Shown in pieces: positions 44,910 through 52,876 of a stretch of 64,000 nucleotides of DNA. The notes under the pieces were generated by a model. That model made no database searches. It saw only the letters and a program-made list of their open reading frames with translations, and had not been told where the DNA came from. Each line of letters starts with the position of its first letter. The first letter of the stretch is position 1. A program made the position numbers and the translations under genes. This stretch comes from Cellulosimicrobium cellulans (lineage in GTDB: Bacteria > Actinomycetota > Actinomycetes > Actinomycetales > Cellulomonadaceae): contig NZ_VEGH01000002.1 of the NCBI RefSeq assembly GCF_007679345.1, forward strand, positions 310,001 through 374,000, given 5' to 3'.

Positions 44910-46363
44910 ACACCGCCCTCCGCCGCCTGGCGACCGTCGTCGTCGTCATGTTCCTGGCCCTGCTCGCCGGCACCACCTGGGTGCAGTTCGGGCAGGCGTC
45001 CGCGCTGAACAACGACTCGCGCAACGTGCGGACCCTGTACCGGGAGTACGGCAAGCCGCGCGGCCCGATCATCGTCGCCGGGCAGCCGATCGCGCAGTCG
45101 ACCCCCGTGGACGACCCGTTCGGCTTCCAGCGCTCCTACAGCCAGCCCGAGCTCTACTCGACGGTCACCGGCTTCTACTCGGTCGTCAACGGCGGGTCGC
45201 AGCTCGAGCGGGCCATGAACGACGTGCTCACCGGCCAGGCGGACTCGCTGTTCTGGTCGCGCATCCAGGACCTGATCACCGGCGCCCAGCCGCAGGGCTC
45301 GTCGATCGAGCTCACCCTCGACCCGGCGGCGCAGCAGGCGGCGTACGACGCGCTCGGCGGCCAGCAGGGTGCGGTCGTGGCGGTCGAGCCCTCGACCGGC
45401 CGGATCCTCGCGATGGTGTCGACGCCGGGCTTCGACCCCAACGCGCTGGCCACGCACGACACCACGGCGGCGAACGCCGCGTACCAGCAGCTGCTCGCGG
45501 CCGACGGCGACCCCCTGATCAACGCCACGACCAGCGAGAACTACCCGCCCGGGTCGACGTTCAAGCTGGTCACCGCCGCCGCCGCGCTCGAGTCCGGCGG
45601 CTACACCCCGGAGTCCGTGCTGTCTGCCCCCGACGTCTACACGCTGCCCGGCACCCGCACGACGCTGCCGAACTTCGGGGGCTCCTCGTGCGGCGCCAAC
45701 CAGCAGACCACCCTCGCCGACGCCCTGCGCATCTCCTGCAACACCGCGTTCGCGTCCCTCGGGGTCGACCTCGGGGACGACGCGATCCGCGCCCAGGCGG
45801 AGAAGTTCGGCTTCGGCCGGACCGACCTCACCGTGCCCATGCGCGTCGCCGCGTCGCAGTACCCCGACGACCTGAACGACGCCCAGACCGCGCTGTCCGC
45901 GATCGGGCAGGAGTCCGTCCGGGCGACGCCGGTGCAGATGGCGATGGTCGCCGCCGGGATCGCCAACGGCGGCACGGTCATGACGCCGTACCTGGTGCAG
46001 ACGGTCCGCACCGCGAACCTCGACGTCGTCAGCGAGGCCGAGCCGGCGGAGCTGTCCCAGGCGGTCTCCGCCACCACCGCGCAGCAGCTGACCGACATGA
46101 TGGTCGGCGTCGTGCAGTCCGGCTCCGGCACCTCCGCGCAGATCCCGGGCGTCAGCGTCGCCGGCAAGACCGGCACCGCGCAGACCGGCGTGGAGGGCGA
46201 CGCCCCGCACGCCTGGTTCACCGGGTTCGCACCCGCCGACGACCCGCAGGTCGCCGTCGCGGTCATCGTCGAGCACGGCGGCTCCGTCGGCTCCGAGGCC
46301 ACCGGCGGCCGGGTCGCCGCGCCGATCGCCAAGGCCGTCATGGAGGCGGTGATCAACCAGTGA
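44906..46363 (+). CDS. pbpA: Class B penicillin-binding protein PbpA
   Basis: A 485-residue transpeptidase with one N-terminal membrane anchor (LATVVVVMFLALLAGTTWV). The catalytic motifs are S217-T-F-K (in YPPGSTFKLV), S277-C-N (in RISCNTAF) and K421-T-G (in VAGKTGTAQ), with normal spacing, so it should be active and beta-lactam-sensitive. The N-terminal region is the short pedestal typical of actinobacterial PbpA. GTG start overlapping the rodA stop as GTGA. Confidence 0.95.
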   Translation: MNTALRRLATVVVVMFLALLAGTTWVQFGQASALNNDSRNVRTLYREYGKPRGPIIVAGQPIAQSTPVDDPFGFQRSYSQPELYSTVTGFYSVVNGGSQLERAMNDVLTGQADSLFWSRIQDLITGAQPQGSSIELTLDPAAQQAAYDALGGQQGAVVAVEPSTGRILAMVSTPGFDPNALATHDTTAANAAYQQLLAADGDPLINATTSENYPPGSTFKLVTAAAALESGGYTPESVLSAPDVYTLPGTRTTLPNFGGSSCGANQQTTLADALRISCNTAFASLGVDLGDDAIRAQAEKFGFGRTDLTVPMRVAASQYPDDLNDAQTALSAIGQESVRATPVQMAMVAAGIANGGTVMTPYLVQTVRTANLDVVSEAEPAELSQAVSATTAQQLTDMMVGVVQSGSGTSAQIPGVSVAGKTGTAQTGVEGDAPHAWFTGFAPADDPQVAVAVIVEHGGSVGSEATGGRVAAPIAKAVMEAVINQ

Positions 46364-47754
46364 GGCCCGCACCCGGCGTCGTCCTCGGCGGCCGCTACCG
46401 CCTGACCCGCCAGATCGCCGTCGGCGGCATGGGCGAGGTCTGGGCCGCCCACGACGAGTCCCTGGCCCGGGACATCGCCATCAAGGTGCTCCGCGAGGAG
46501 TACGCCGGCGACACCGGGTTCCTCGAGCGGTTCCGCACCGAGGCCCGCAACGCCGGCAGCCTGTCGCACTCCGGCATCGCCGCGCTGTTCGACTACGGCG
46601 AGCAGGACGGCTCCGCGTTCCTCGCGATGGAGCTCATCGTCGGCGAACCCATGAGCGACCTGCTCGAGCGCGAGCCCGTGCTGCCCCCGCGCCGGCTGCT
46701 GCCGATCCTCGCCCAGACGGCGCGCGCCCTGCACGCCGCGCACGAGGCCGGCGTCGTGCACCGCGACGTCAAGCCCGGCAACATCCTCATCACGCCCACC
46801 GGCAAGGTGAAGATCACCGACTTCGGCGTCTCGCTGTCGAGCAACCAGGTCCCGATGACCGCCACCGGCATGGTCATGGGCACCGCCCAGTACCTCTCCC
46901 CCGAGCAGGCCGTCGGCGGCCCCGCCACGGCGGCGTCCGACATGTACGCGCTCGGGATCGTGGCCTACGAGGCGCTGGTCGGGCACCGGCCGTTCACCGG
47001 GCCGACGGCCGTCGACATCGCGGTCGCCCACGTGAACACGCCCGTGCCGCCGCTCCCGCCGTCGGTCGACCGGCAGATCGCGCGGCTCGTCATGCGGCTG
47101 CTGGCGAAGGACCCCGCCGACCGGCCGCGGACCGCCGAGGAGCTCGCGGACCTGTTCGACGCGCTCGTGCCGCACACGCCCGCCGGCGGCAGCCCGCCGG
47201 TGTCGATCGTGCCCGGGAGGGCGGCGTCGTCCGCCGGCGGGGCGCGCGCGACCTCCGGGACCGGCGCGAGCACGCGCGGTGCCGACTCCCCGGCGCGCGG
47301 CGTCACCGGCTCGCGGCCCAGCGAGGCCGGGGCGATGCGGGTGCGCGGCTCGGCCGCCCCCGTGCACGCCGCGACCGCCGCGGCGCCGCCGTCGTTCGAC
47401 CCCCGGACCGGGCGGCCGACCACCGGCGCCGGTGCGGCTGCGCCCACCTACCGCGCGACCGCGGGCCGCGGGGGCGCGCACAGCAACCCGACGACCCGGG
47501 CGCACGCCCGCGTGCAGGCGGGCGCCGGCGGCGGGCGGTTCCACGTCCGCTGGCCGCTCCTGGTGCTCGCCGTGCTCGTGGTGGCGCTCCTCGGCGCCGC
47601 GCTCGCCGACCGCCTGACGGGGGACACGGGCTCGCTCGCCCCCGTGGGTACCAGCGAGGACACCCGGGCAGCCGCCGAGGGTGGGATGATCTGGCGAGCA
47701 CAGTCCGGCGCAGCCGCGCCGGACGCGCAGACGACGACAGCGAAGGACGCCTAG
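46360..47754 (+). CDS. pknA: Ser/Thr protein kinase PknA
   Basis: A 464-residue kinase. N-lobe: GRYRLTRQIAVGGMGEVW (Gly loop) and AIKVL (Lys). Catalytic loop HRDVKPGN with H134-R135-D136, DFGVSL, and GTAQYLSPEQ in the activation segment. After residue 275 comes a Pro/Ala/Gly-rich linker, then one membrane helix near 399-417 (LLVLAVLVVALLGAALA) and a short extracytoplasmic tail without PASTA domains. This matches PknA. GTG start overlapping the pbpA stop as GTGA. It and PknB regulate cell shape and division. Confidence 0.95.
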   Translation: MRPAPGVVLGGRYRLTRQIAVGGMGEVWAAHDESLARDIAIKVLREEYAGDTGFLERFRTEARNAGSLSHSGIAALFDYGEQDGSAFLAMELIVGEPMSDLLEREPVLPPRRLLPILAQTARALHAAHEAGVVHRDVKPGNILITPTGKVKITDFGVSLSSNQVPMTATGMVMGTAQYLSPEQAVGGPATAASDMYALGIVAYEALVGHRPFTGPTAVDIAVAHVNTPVPPLPPSVDRQIARLVMRLLAKDPADRPRTAEELADLFDALVPHTPAGGSPPVSIVPGRAASSAGGARATSGTGASTRGADSPARGVTGSRPSEAGAMRVRGSAAPVHAATAAAPPSFDPRTGRPTTGAGAAAPTYRATAGRGGAHSNPTTRAHARVQAGAGGGRFHVRWPLLVLAVLVVALLGAALADRLTGDTGSLAPVGTSEDTRAAAEGGMIWRAQSGAAAPDAQTTTAKDA

Positions 47755-49754
47755 TGGTGGACGACGGATCCCGGATCCTCGCCGGACGGTACGAGGTCGG
47801 TGAGCTCATCGGCCGCGGTGGCATGGCCGAGGTGCACATCGGGCACGACGCGCGCCTCGGGCGCACCGTGGCGATCAAGATCCTGCGCTCCGACCTCGCG
47901 CGCGACCCGTCCTTCCAGGCGCGGTTCCGCCGCGAGGCGCAGGCCGCCGCGGGGCTCAACCACCCGTCGATCGTCGCCGTGTACGACACCGGCGAGGACG
48001 TCTACACCGAGCCGACGGGCGCGACCGCGCACGTGCCGTTCATCGTCATGGAGTACGTCGAGGGCCACACGGTCCGCGACATCCTCCGCGACGGGCAGGC
48101 CGTGCCGATCGAGGAGGCCATCGAGATCACCGCCGGCGTGCTGTCGGCGCTCGAGTACTCCCACCACGCCGGCATCGTGCACCGCGACATCAAGCCGGCG
48201 AACGTCATGCTGACCCCCACGGGCGCGGTCAAGGTGATGGACTTCGGCATCGCGCGCGCCGTCGCCGACTCCGCGGCCACCATGACGCAGACCCAGGCCG
48301 TCATCGGCACCGCGCAGTACCTGTCGCCCGAGCAGGCCCGCGGCGAGACCGTCGACGCCCGCTCCGACCTGTACTCCGCCGGCTGCCTGCTGTTCGAGCT
48401 GCTCACCGGCCGGCCCCCGTTCATCGGCGACTCGCCCGTGGCCGTCGCCTACCAGCACGTCCGCGAGATCGCGCCGGCGCCGTCCTCGGTCGCCTCCGAC
48501 GTCCCCGAGGTGCTCGACCGGATCACGGCCAAGGCGCTGGCCAAGGAGCGGGACGCCCGCTACTCGTCCGCCGCGGAGTTCCGCGCCGACCTCGAGGCCG
48601 CCGCCCGCGGCGGCGCCGTGTCCGCGCCCGCCGTGGCGCCCGCGCTGCTCGGAGCCGGTGCCGCGACCCAGGTGCTCACCCCCGACGCCGGTGCGACCCA
48701 GGTCATGCCCGGCGACGCCCCCGCGTGGGCGCCCACCGGCCCCGGGACCTCCGTGCTGCCCCCGCAGGACGGCGAGGAGCCGGAGGAGGAGAAGAAGTCG
48801 AAGCGGTGGCTGTGGATCACGCTGAGCGTGGTCGCGGTTCTCGCGGTCGCCGGGATCGTCTGGCTGCTCACGCAGGACCGGGAGCCGGACGTCCGCATGG
48901 TCGAGGTACCCGCGGTCGCGGGCCAGGCCGAGGCGGCCGCGACCAGCGCGCTCACCGACGTCGGCTTCGAGGTCGTCCGCCAGGAGGAGCCGAGCGCCGA
49001 CGTGCCGCAGGGCAGCGTCACGCGCACCGACCCCGCCGGCGGCGAGGACGCCGAGGAGGGCTCCGAGGTCACCCTCTTCGTGTCCACGGGACCGACCGCC
49101 GTCACCGTGCCGGACGTCTCCGGGCTCACCCAGGACCAGGCGCGGCAACAGCTCACCGACGCCGGCCTCACCGTGGGCTCCGTCCGCGAGGACGACAACC
49201 CCGCGCAGCCCGAGGGCCGGGCGCTGGGGACCGAGCCCGGGGCGAACCAGTCGGTCGCCGACGGGTCGTCGGTGACGCTCGTGATCTCCTCCGGCCTGGT
49301 CCAGCTCCCCGACCTGTCCGGGCAGACCGAGGACGCCGCGAAGCAGGCGCTCAACGGCCTCAAGCTGACGGCGAACACCTCGACCGAGGAGAGCGCGGAC
49401 GTCGCGCCCGGCACCGTGATCCGGCAGGACCGCGCACCCGGCCTCGTGCCGCAGGGCACTCCGGTGAGCCTCGTGATCGCCACCGCACCGACGACGGTGA
49501 CCATCCCGAACGACATCGTCGGCAAGACCGAGGCGGACGCCACCGCGCAGCTCCAGGGCCTCGGCCTCACGGTGGACGCGGTGTCGTCCGACGACCCGTC
49601 GAGCCAGCCCGCGGGCACGGTCATCTCGTCCGACCCCCGCGTCGGATCGAAGGTCGCGATCGGCAGCACCGTGACGCTCACCCTGTCCTCGGGCCCGAAC
49701 CCCACGGGCGGCAACGAGGGCAACGGCGGCGGCAACGCCGGCACCGGCGGCTGA
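47754..49754 (+). CDS. pknB: PASTA-domain Ser/Thr kinase PknB
   Basis: A 666-residue kinase. Kinase domain residues 9-275: GELIGRGGMAEVH, AIKIL, HRDIKPAN with H143 and D145, DFGIARA, GTAQYLSPEQARG. Linker, then a membrane helix from about W352 (WLWITLSVVAVLAVAGIVWLL). The extracytoplasmic part has four PASTA domains (about 379-445, 446-513, 514-577, 578-645), each starting V-x-V/L-P-D/N and ending S-V-T-L, which bind muropeptides. The C-terminus is a Gly/Asn run. GTG start at the pknA TAG (one-base overlap); a second GTG is next. Confidence 0.96.
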   Translation: MVDDGSRILAGRYEVGELIGRGGMAEVHIGHDARLGRTVAIKILRSDLARDPSFQARFRREAQAAAGLNHPSIVAVYDTGEDVYTEPTGATAHVPFIVMEYVEGHTVRDILRDGQAVPIEEAIEITAGVLSALEYSHHAGIVHRDIKPANVMLTPTGAVKVMDFGIARAVADSAATMTQTQAVIGTAQYLSPEQARGETVDARSDLYSAGCLLFELLTGRPPFIGDSPVAVAYQHVREIAPAPSSVASDVPEVLDRITAKALAKERDARYSSAAEFRADLEAAARGGAVSAPAVAPALLGAGAATQVLTPDAGATQVMPGDAPAWAPTGPGTSVLPPQDGEEPEEEKKSKRWLWITLSVVAVLAVAGIVWLLTQDREPDVRMVEVPAVAGQAEAAATSALTDVGFEVVRQEEPSADVPQGSVTRTDPAGGEDAEEGSEVTLFVSTGPTAVTVPDVSGLTQDQARQQLTDAGLTVGSVREDDNPAQPEGRALGTEPGANQSVADGSSVTLVISSGLVQLPDLSGQTEDAAKQALNGLKLTANTSTEESADVAPGTVIRQDRAPGLVPQGTPVSLVIATAPTTVTIPNDIVGKTEADATAQLQGLGLTVDAVSSDDPSSQPAGTVISSDPRVGSKVAIGSTVTLTLSSGPNPTGGNEGNGGGNAGTGG

Positions 49755-49769
49755 CCCGCACCCGCACCC

Positions 49770-49814
49770 GCGCGGGCCCCGGCCCTCCCCCCTGGGGAGG
49801 GCCGGGGCCCGCGC
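49770..49814. terminator. Long perfect hairpin terminator after pknB
   Basis: A 21-bp perfect stem: 49770-49790 pairs with 49794-49814 around loop CCT (core GGCCCCGGCCCTCCCC). It ends the fhaA-pknB cluster 16 bases past the stop. Confidence 0.9.
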
Positions 49815-49874
49815 TGTCTCCTCCCTGCCTTCCGCTCCCCTCCCCGCGCCCCCTCTCCGCCGCCCTCCCCCTAG

Positions 49875-49948
49875 CGCCGAGATAGGACCCGCGTGTCGAC
49901 GTAGGGCCTTCCGGGGCCCTATCTCGGCGCGCAGGCCCTATCTCGGCG
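49875..49948. repeat. Palindromic 74-nt intergenic element, copy B
   Basis: The layout is 15-4-15-6-15-4-15 as in copy A. Direct half-sites start at 49875 and 49894 (the second is the most degenerate), and inverted ones at 49915 and 49934. The loop is TTCCGG. The last half-site contains the stop codon of the adjacent DUF559 gene (CTA at 49938-49940, read as TAG on the minus strand). Confidence 0.9.
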
Positions 49949-50996
49949 AGCGCGACGACCGGGCCGCGCGGCGGAGGGCGCGCGTCAGGCGGTCACCGAC
50001 GGCGCCGAGGTCCGCGAGGTCGGACCACGTGACGCGGACGACCGTCCAGCCCTCGTCCTCCAGCGCGTCCTGGCGCCGCTTCTCCTCGAAGACAGCTCGC
50101 GCCGCGGTCGCGCGATCCCGGCCGTACTTGATCCGTCCGTCGAACTCGACGGCCACGCGCTCCGCCCGCCATCCCAGGTCCACCCACCGCCAGCCGAGGC
50201 GGGTCGCGACGGCGACCTGCAGGTCCGGCGCCGGGAGCCCCGCAGCGATGACCGCCCACCTCGTCAACGACTCGCCGGCCGACTCCGCCCGGCCGTCGGC
50301 ATGCTCGAGCACCTCACGCGCTCGGCGCACGCCTCGACGGCCGACCGCCCGCTCGGTGATCTCGGCCAGCAGGGCCGGGTCCGCGCCGGCACGCAGCGCT
50401 GAGTCGGCCACCACCAGTCCGGGCCCCGGCGGCAGGATCGCCGCGCAGTCGAACGCGGTGCGCTCCAACGGCGACACCGGGAGGGTGAGGGCGCGGCTCA
50501 CCTCGGAGGCCCGGTCCGCAGTGCTCGTCCAGTGCCAGGCGACCTCGGCGCCGTCCTGCCGACGGCGGACGTGCGGGTTCATCGGGCTGGTGACGTGCAC
50601 CCGACGCGGGACCGACCCGACGTCGCAACCCCACAGCACGGCGGCGGTCGTGTGGCTGAACCAGTGCTCGCCGGTGAGCACGAGGTGCAGCGCCGCGGCG
50701 CGCGCGAGCAGCGCGTGCCTCTGCGCGGTCCACGGTGGATCGGAAGGGCCCGGCGCACCGTAGACGCCGCGGAGCACCCGGACGAGAGTCCCGTCGCGCA
50801 CGCGTCGGCGGATCTCGTCGGGCCGGAGGCCGGCAGCACGCACGACCGGCGGAACCTCGGGCCGCACGACCGGTGGGGACGGCCGACGGGGCGGGCCGTC
50901 TCCGTGCGCGAGCTCGGACGCCCGGCCGGGGCGGGGCGTGCGGTCGGTTGCGCGCGTGCGGTCGGGTGCGGTCGTGCGGTCGGCGTCCGGGTTCAC
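49938..50996 (-). CDS. AbiEi-like/DUF559 (Vsr-like nuclease fold) protein
   Basis: A 352-residue protein. After a low-complexity Thr/Arg/Pro start, residues about 50-85 (LRPDEIRRRVRDGTLVRVLRGVYG) match the winged-helix of AbiEi-type antitoxins. The C-terminal 100 residues match DUF559: GWRWVDLGWRAERVAVEFDG, KYGRDRATAARAVFEEKRRQ and LEDEGWTVVRVTWSDL, a PD-(D/E)XK/Vsr-like fold with Glu-x-Asp. The family is widespread in actinobacteria and its activity is unproven. Elements B and C flank it, and its last codons (CCG AGA TAG) are element sequence. The true start could be internal. In M. tuberculosis no gene lies between pknB and trpG. Confidence 0.78.
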   Translation of the reverse strand: MNPDADRTTAPDRTRATDRTPRPGRASELAHGDGPPRRPSPPVVRPEVPPVVRAAGLRPDEIRRRVRDGTLVRVLRGVYGAPGPSDPPWTAQRHALLARAAALHLVLTGEHWFSHTTAAVLWGCDVGSVPRRVHVTSPMNPHVRRRQDGAEVAWHWTSTADRASEVSRALTLPVSPLERTAFDCAAILPPGPGLVVADSALRAGADPALLAEITERAVGRRGVRRAREVLEHADGRAESAGESLTRWAVIAAGLPAPDLQVAVATRLGWRWVDLGWRAERVAVEFDGRIKYGRDRATAARAVFEEKRRQDALEDEGWTVVRVTWSDLADLGAVGDRLTRALRRAARSSRSPR

Positions 50997-51116
50997 CCAC
51001 CCACCGTCCGCTCACGACGGTGCCCGCCCCGCCGGTCGTCCACAGGGAACGCTCGCCCAGCACCGTTCCGGCCCCTGTGGTCGTCCCGGCACCCGCTGAT
51101 CGGGCGGGCTCCCGCT

Positions 51117-51190
51117 CGCCGAAGTAGGACCCCCACCTCGAGATAGGACCGTCCTGGGCCCTATCTCGGCCGGGCGGTCCTATCTCGGCG
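51117..51190. repeat. Palindromic 74-nt intergenic element, copy C
   Basis: Same 15-4-15-6-15-4-15 spacing: direct half-sites at 51117 and 51136, inverted ones at 51157 and 51176, loop GTCCTG. It lies between pabA (upstream on the minus strand) and the DUF559 gene. The rest of the gap (50997-51116) holds an inverted repeat CCACAGGG near 51040 / CCCTGTGG at 51073-51080. Confidence 0.9.
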
Positions 51191-51237
51191 AGGGGGCGGG
51201 CAGGGTCGCGGGGTGCCGGTGCCGGACCGGGAGGGCG

Positions 51238-51861
51238 TCAGGGGCGGACGAGGGGGTGGAGGTCCGCGGAACGGGCGACCGCGTCCCGCTCACCCGTCAG
51301 GGTCAGCCAGTTCGCCAGGAGGCGGTGGCCGCCCTCCGTGAGGACGCTCTCCGGGTGGAACTGGACGCCGTGCAGCGGGAGCGTCCGGTGCTGCAGGCCC
51401 ATGATGATCCCGTTCGCCCGCGCGGTGACCTCGAGCTCGTCGGGGACCGTGCCGTCAACGACGGCCAGCGAGTGGTACCGGGTCGCGGTGAACGGCGTCG
51501 GCAGGCCCTCGAAGACGCCGTGGCCCTCGTGGGACACCAGGCTGGTCTTGCCGTGCATCAGCTCCGGGGCGTGGGTGACGGTGCCGCCGAACACCTCGCC
51601 GAGCGCCTGGTGCCCCAGGCAGACCCCGAGCATGGGCGTGCCGGACTCGACGCAGTCGCGGATCACCTGCATGGACGCGCCGGCCTCGGACGGCGTGCCC
51701 GGACCGGGCGACACGAGGACCCCGTCGAACTCCCCGCGCTCGGAGACCGGCGGCACGGCGTCGTTCCGCACGACGACGGTCTCGGCGCCGAGCTGGTCCA
51801 GGTACCCGACGATCGTGTAGACGAACGAGTCGTAGTTGTCGACGACCAGGATGCGGCTCAT
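51238..51861 (-). CDS. pabA: Aminodeoxychorismate/anthranilate synthase glutamine amidotransferase subunit
   Basis: A 207-residue class I glutamine amidotransferase. SRILVVDNYDSFVYTIVGYL starts the domain. The nucleophile Cys is in PMLGVCLGHQALGE, and the His-Glu pair in HGVQFHPESVLTEGG. It supplies ammonia to the PabB or TrpE component, making aminodeoxychorismate (folate) or anthranilate (Trp). The synteny with M. tuberculosis Rv0013, annotated trpG, fits this location. The partner subunit is not in the window, so the choice of pathway is open. ATG start at 51861. Confidence 0.92.
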   Translation of the reverse strand: MSRILVVDNYDSFVYTIVGYLDQLGAETVVVRNDAVPPVSERGEFDGVLVSPGPGTPSEAGASMQVIRDCVESGTPMLGVCLGHQALGEVFGGTVTHAPELMHGKTSLVSHEGHGVFEGLPTPFTATRYHSLAVVDGTVPDELEVTARANGIIMGLQHRTLPLHGVQFHPESVLTEGGHRLLANWLTLTGERDAVARSADLHPLVRP

Positions 51862-51863
51862 CG

Positions 51864-52025
51864 TCAGCCCTCCCCCACGGTGGTGTCGTTGAACGGCATG
51901 TAGGGGGCGAGCCAGGGGAACACCCACGTGAAGCAGGCGGCCAGGACGGCCACCGCGAGGACCAGCAGGATCAGGACGCGCACCAGCGCCGGCCCGGGCA
52001 GGTGCCGCCACAGCCACCCGTACAT
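51864..52025 (-). CDS. Small single-pass membrane protein
   Basis: A 53-residue protein: MYGWLWRHLPGP, a hydrophobic helix (VLILLVLAVAVLAACFTWVF), then PWLAPYMPFNDTTVGEG. The start ATG shares one base with the sortase stop (TGATG), and pabA follows after 2 bases, so it lies in a tight operon. Short proteins with this P-G-P-x-x-x-R-x-L pattern at this locus occur in many actinobacteria; a role with the sortase is only inferred. Too short to be noticed by length alone. Confidence 0.8.
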   Translation of the reverse strand: MYGWLWRHLPGPALVRVLILLVLAVAVLAACFTWVFPWLAPYMPFNDTTVGEG

Positions 52026-52876
52026 CAGGAGACCTCCGCGAGCTCGGCGGGCACGCCCTCGGAGACGGGGGCCCAGTAGTCCAGGACGCCGTGCACGATG
52101 TACCGCTCGCGCGCGGAGAACATCGGGTGGCAGGTGGTCAGGGTGATGAACCGCTCGGTCGGCTCGGCGTCCGGCTGGTCCGGCACGGGCGCGATGACCT
52201 GGACGTCGTCCGGCATCACGATCTGCGAGGACGTGACCCGGTAGACGTACCAGGTGTCCTCGGTCCACACGACGATCGGGTCGCCCTCCTGGAGCTCCGC
52301 GATCCGGTTGAACGGCTTGCCGTACGTGGTGCGGTGCGCGGCCAGCGAGAAGTTGCCGACGCCGCCGGGCATCGCGGTGCCCTCGTAGTGCCCGACGCCG
52401 AGCGGGTTGAGCACGTTCGGCCGGTCGGTGCCCTGCGTGATGGTGCGGGTCGGCTCGCCGTCCCAGCGCGGCACCCGCATGGACGCGAACGTCGTGAGGT
52501 ACTCGGGCTCGGCCGGCACCGGGGGCTCGTCGTACCGGGGCGTGACGATCGCAGGGCCGTCGGACGCCTCCAGCGGTGCCAGCGGCTCGTCCCAGCCCTG
52601 CTCCTGGACGAGCTGCGCCTGCTCGCGGTTCGACTCGACGTCGGTCCACCACAGCTGCCAGGCGAGGAACGCCAGCAGCAGCACGCCCGCGGTGATCAGC
52701 AGCTCGCCGAGCACGCCGACGGCGCCGAGGACCACACCGCCCCCGCGGGAGGGCCGCCGGTCGCCCGACCCGTGCGCGCGGTGCGCGGACCGCCGGCCCC
52801 CGCCGGAACCCCCGGGCGTCGCGGGCTCGTCGCCGCGCCCGCCCACCCCGTGCGGGGCGGTCTCCGTCCCGCTCAT
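52025..52876 (-). CDS. Class E sortase
   Basis: A 283-residue transpeptidase that cleaves LAXTG-type sorting signals and links surface proteins to peptidoglycan. Gly/Arg-rich cytoplasmic start, one membrane helix (GVLGELLITAGVLLLAFLAW), then the sortase domain: GVGHYEGTAMPGGVGNFSLA, catalytic His181 in SLAAHRTTYG, Cys249 in TLTTCHPMFS and Arg in ARERYIVHG. ATG at 52876 overlaps the DUF881 gene stop by 4 bases. A likely substrate is the LAVTG protein at 18877-21459. Confidence 0.94.
   Translation of the reverse strand: MSGTETAPHGVGGRGDEPATPGGSGGGRRSAHRAHGSGDRRPSRGGGVVLGAVGVLGELLITAGVLLLAFLAWQLWWTDVESNREQAQLVQEQGWDEPLAPLEASDGPAIVTPRYDEPPVPAEPEYLTTFASMRVPRWDGEPTRTITQGTDRPNVLNPLGVGHYEGTAMPGGVGNFSLAAHRTTYGKPFNRIAELQEGDPIVVWTEDTWYVYRVTSSQIVMPDDVQVIAPVPDQPDAEPTERFITLTTCHPMFSARERYIVHGVLDYWAPVSEGVPAELAEVS

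Noticed and set aside
41594..49754. Broken or missing genes in the kinase cluster
   Set aside because: All of fhaB, pstP, rodA, pbpA, pknA and pknB are full length with catalytic or binding motifs intact and tight overlaps.
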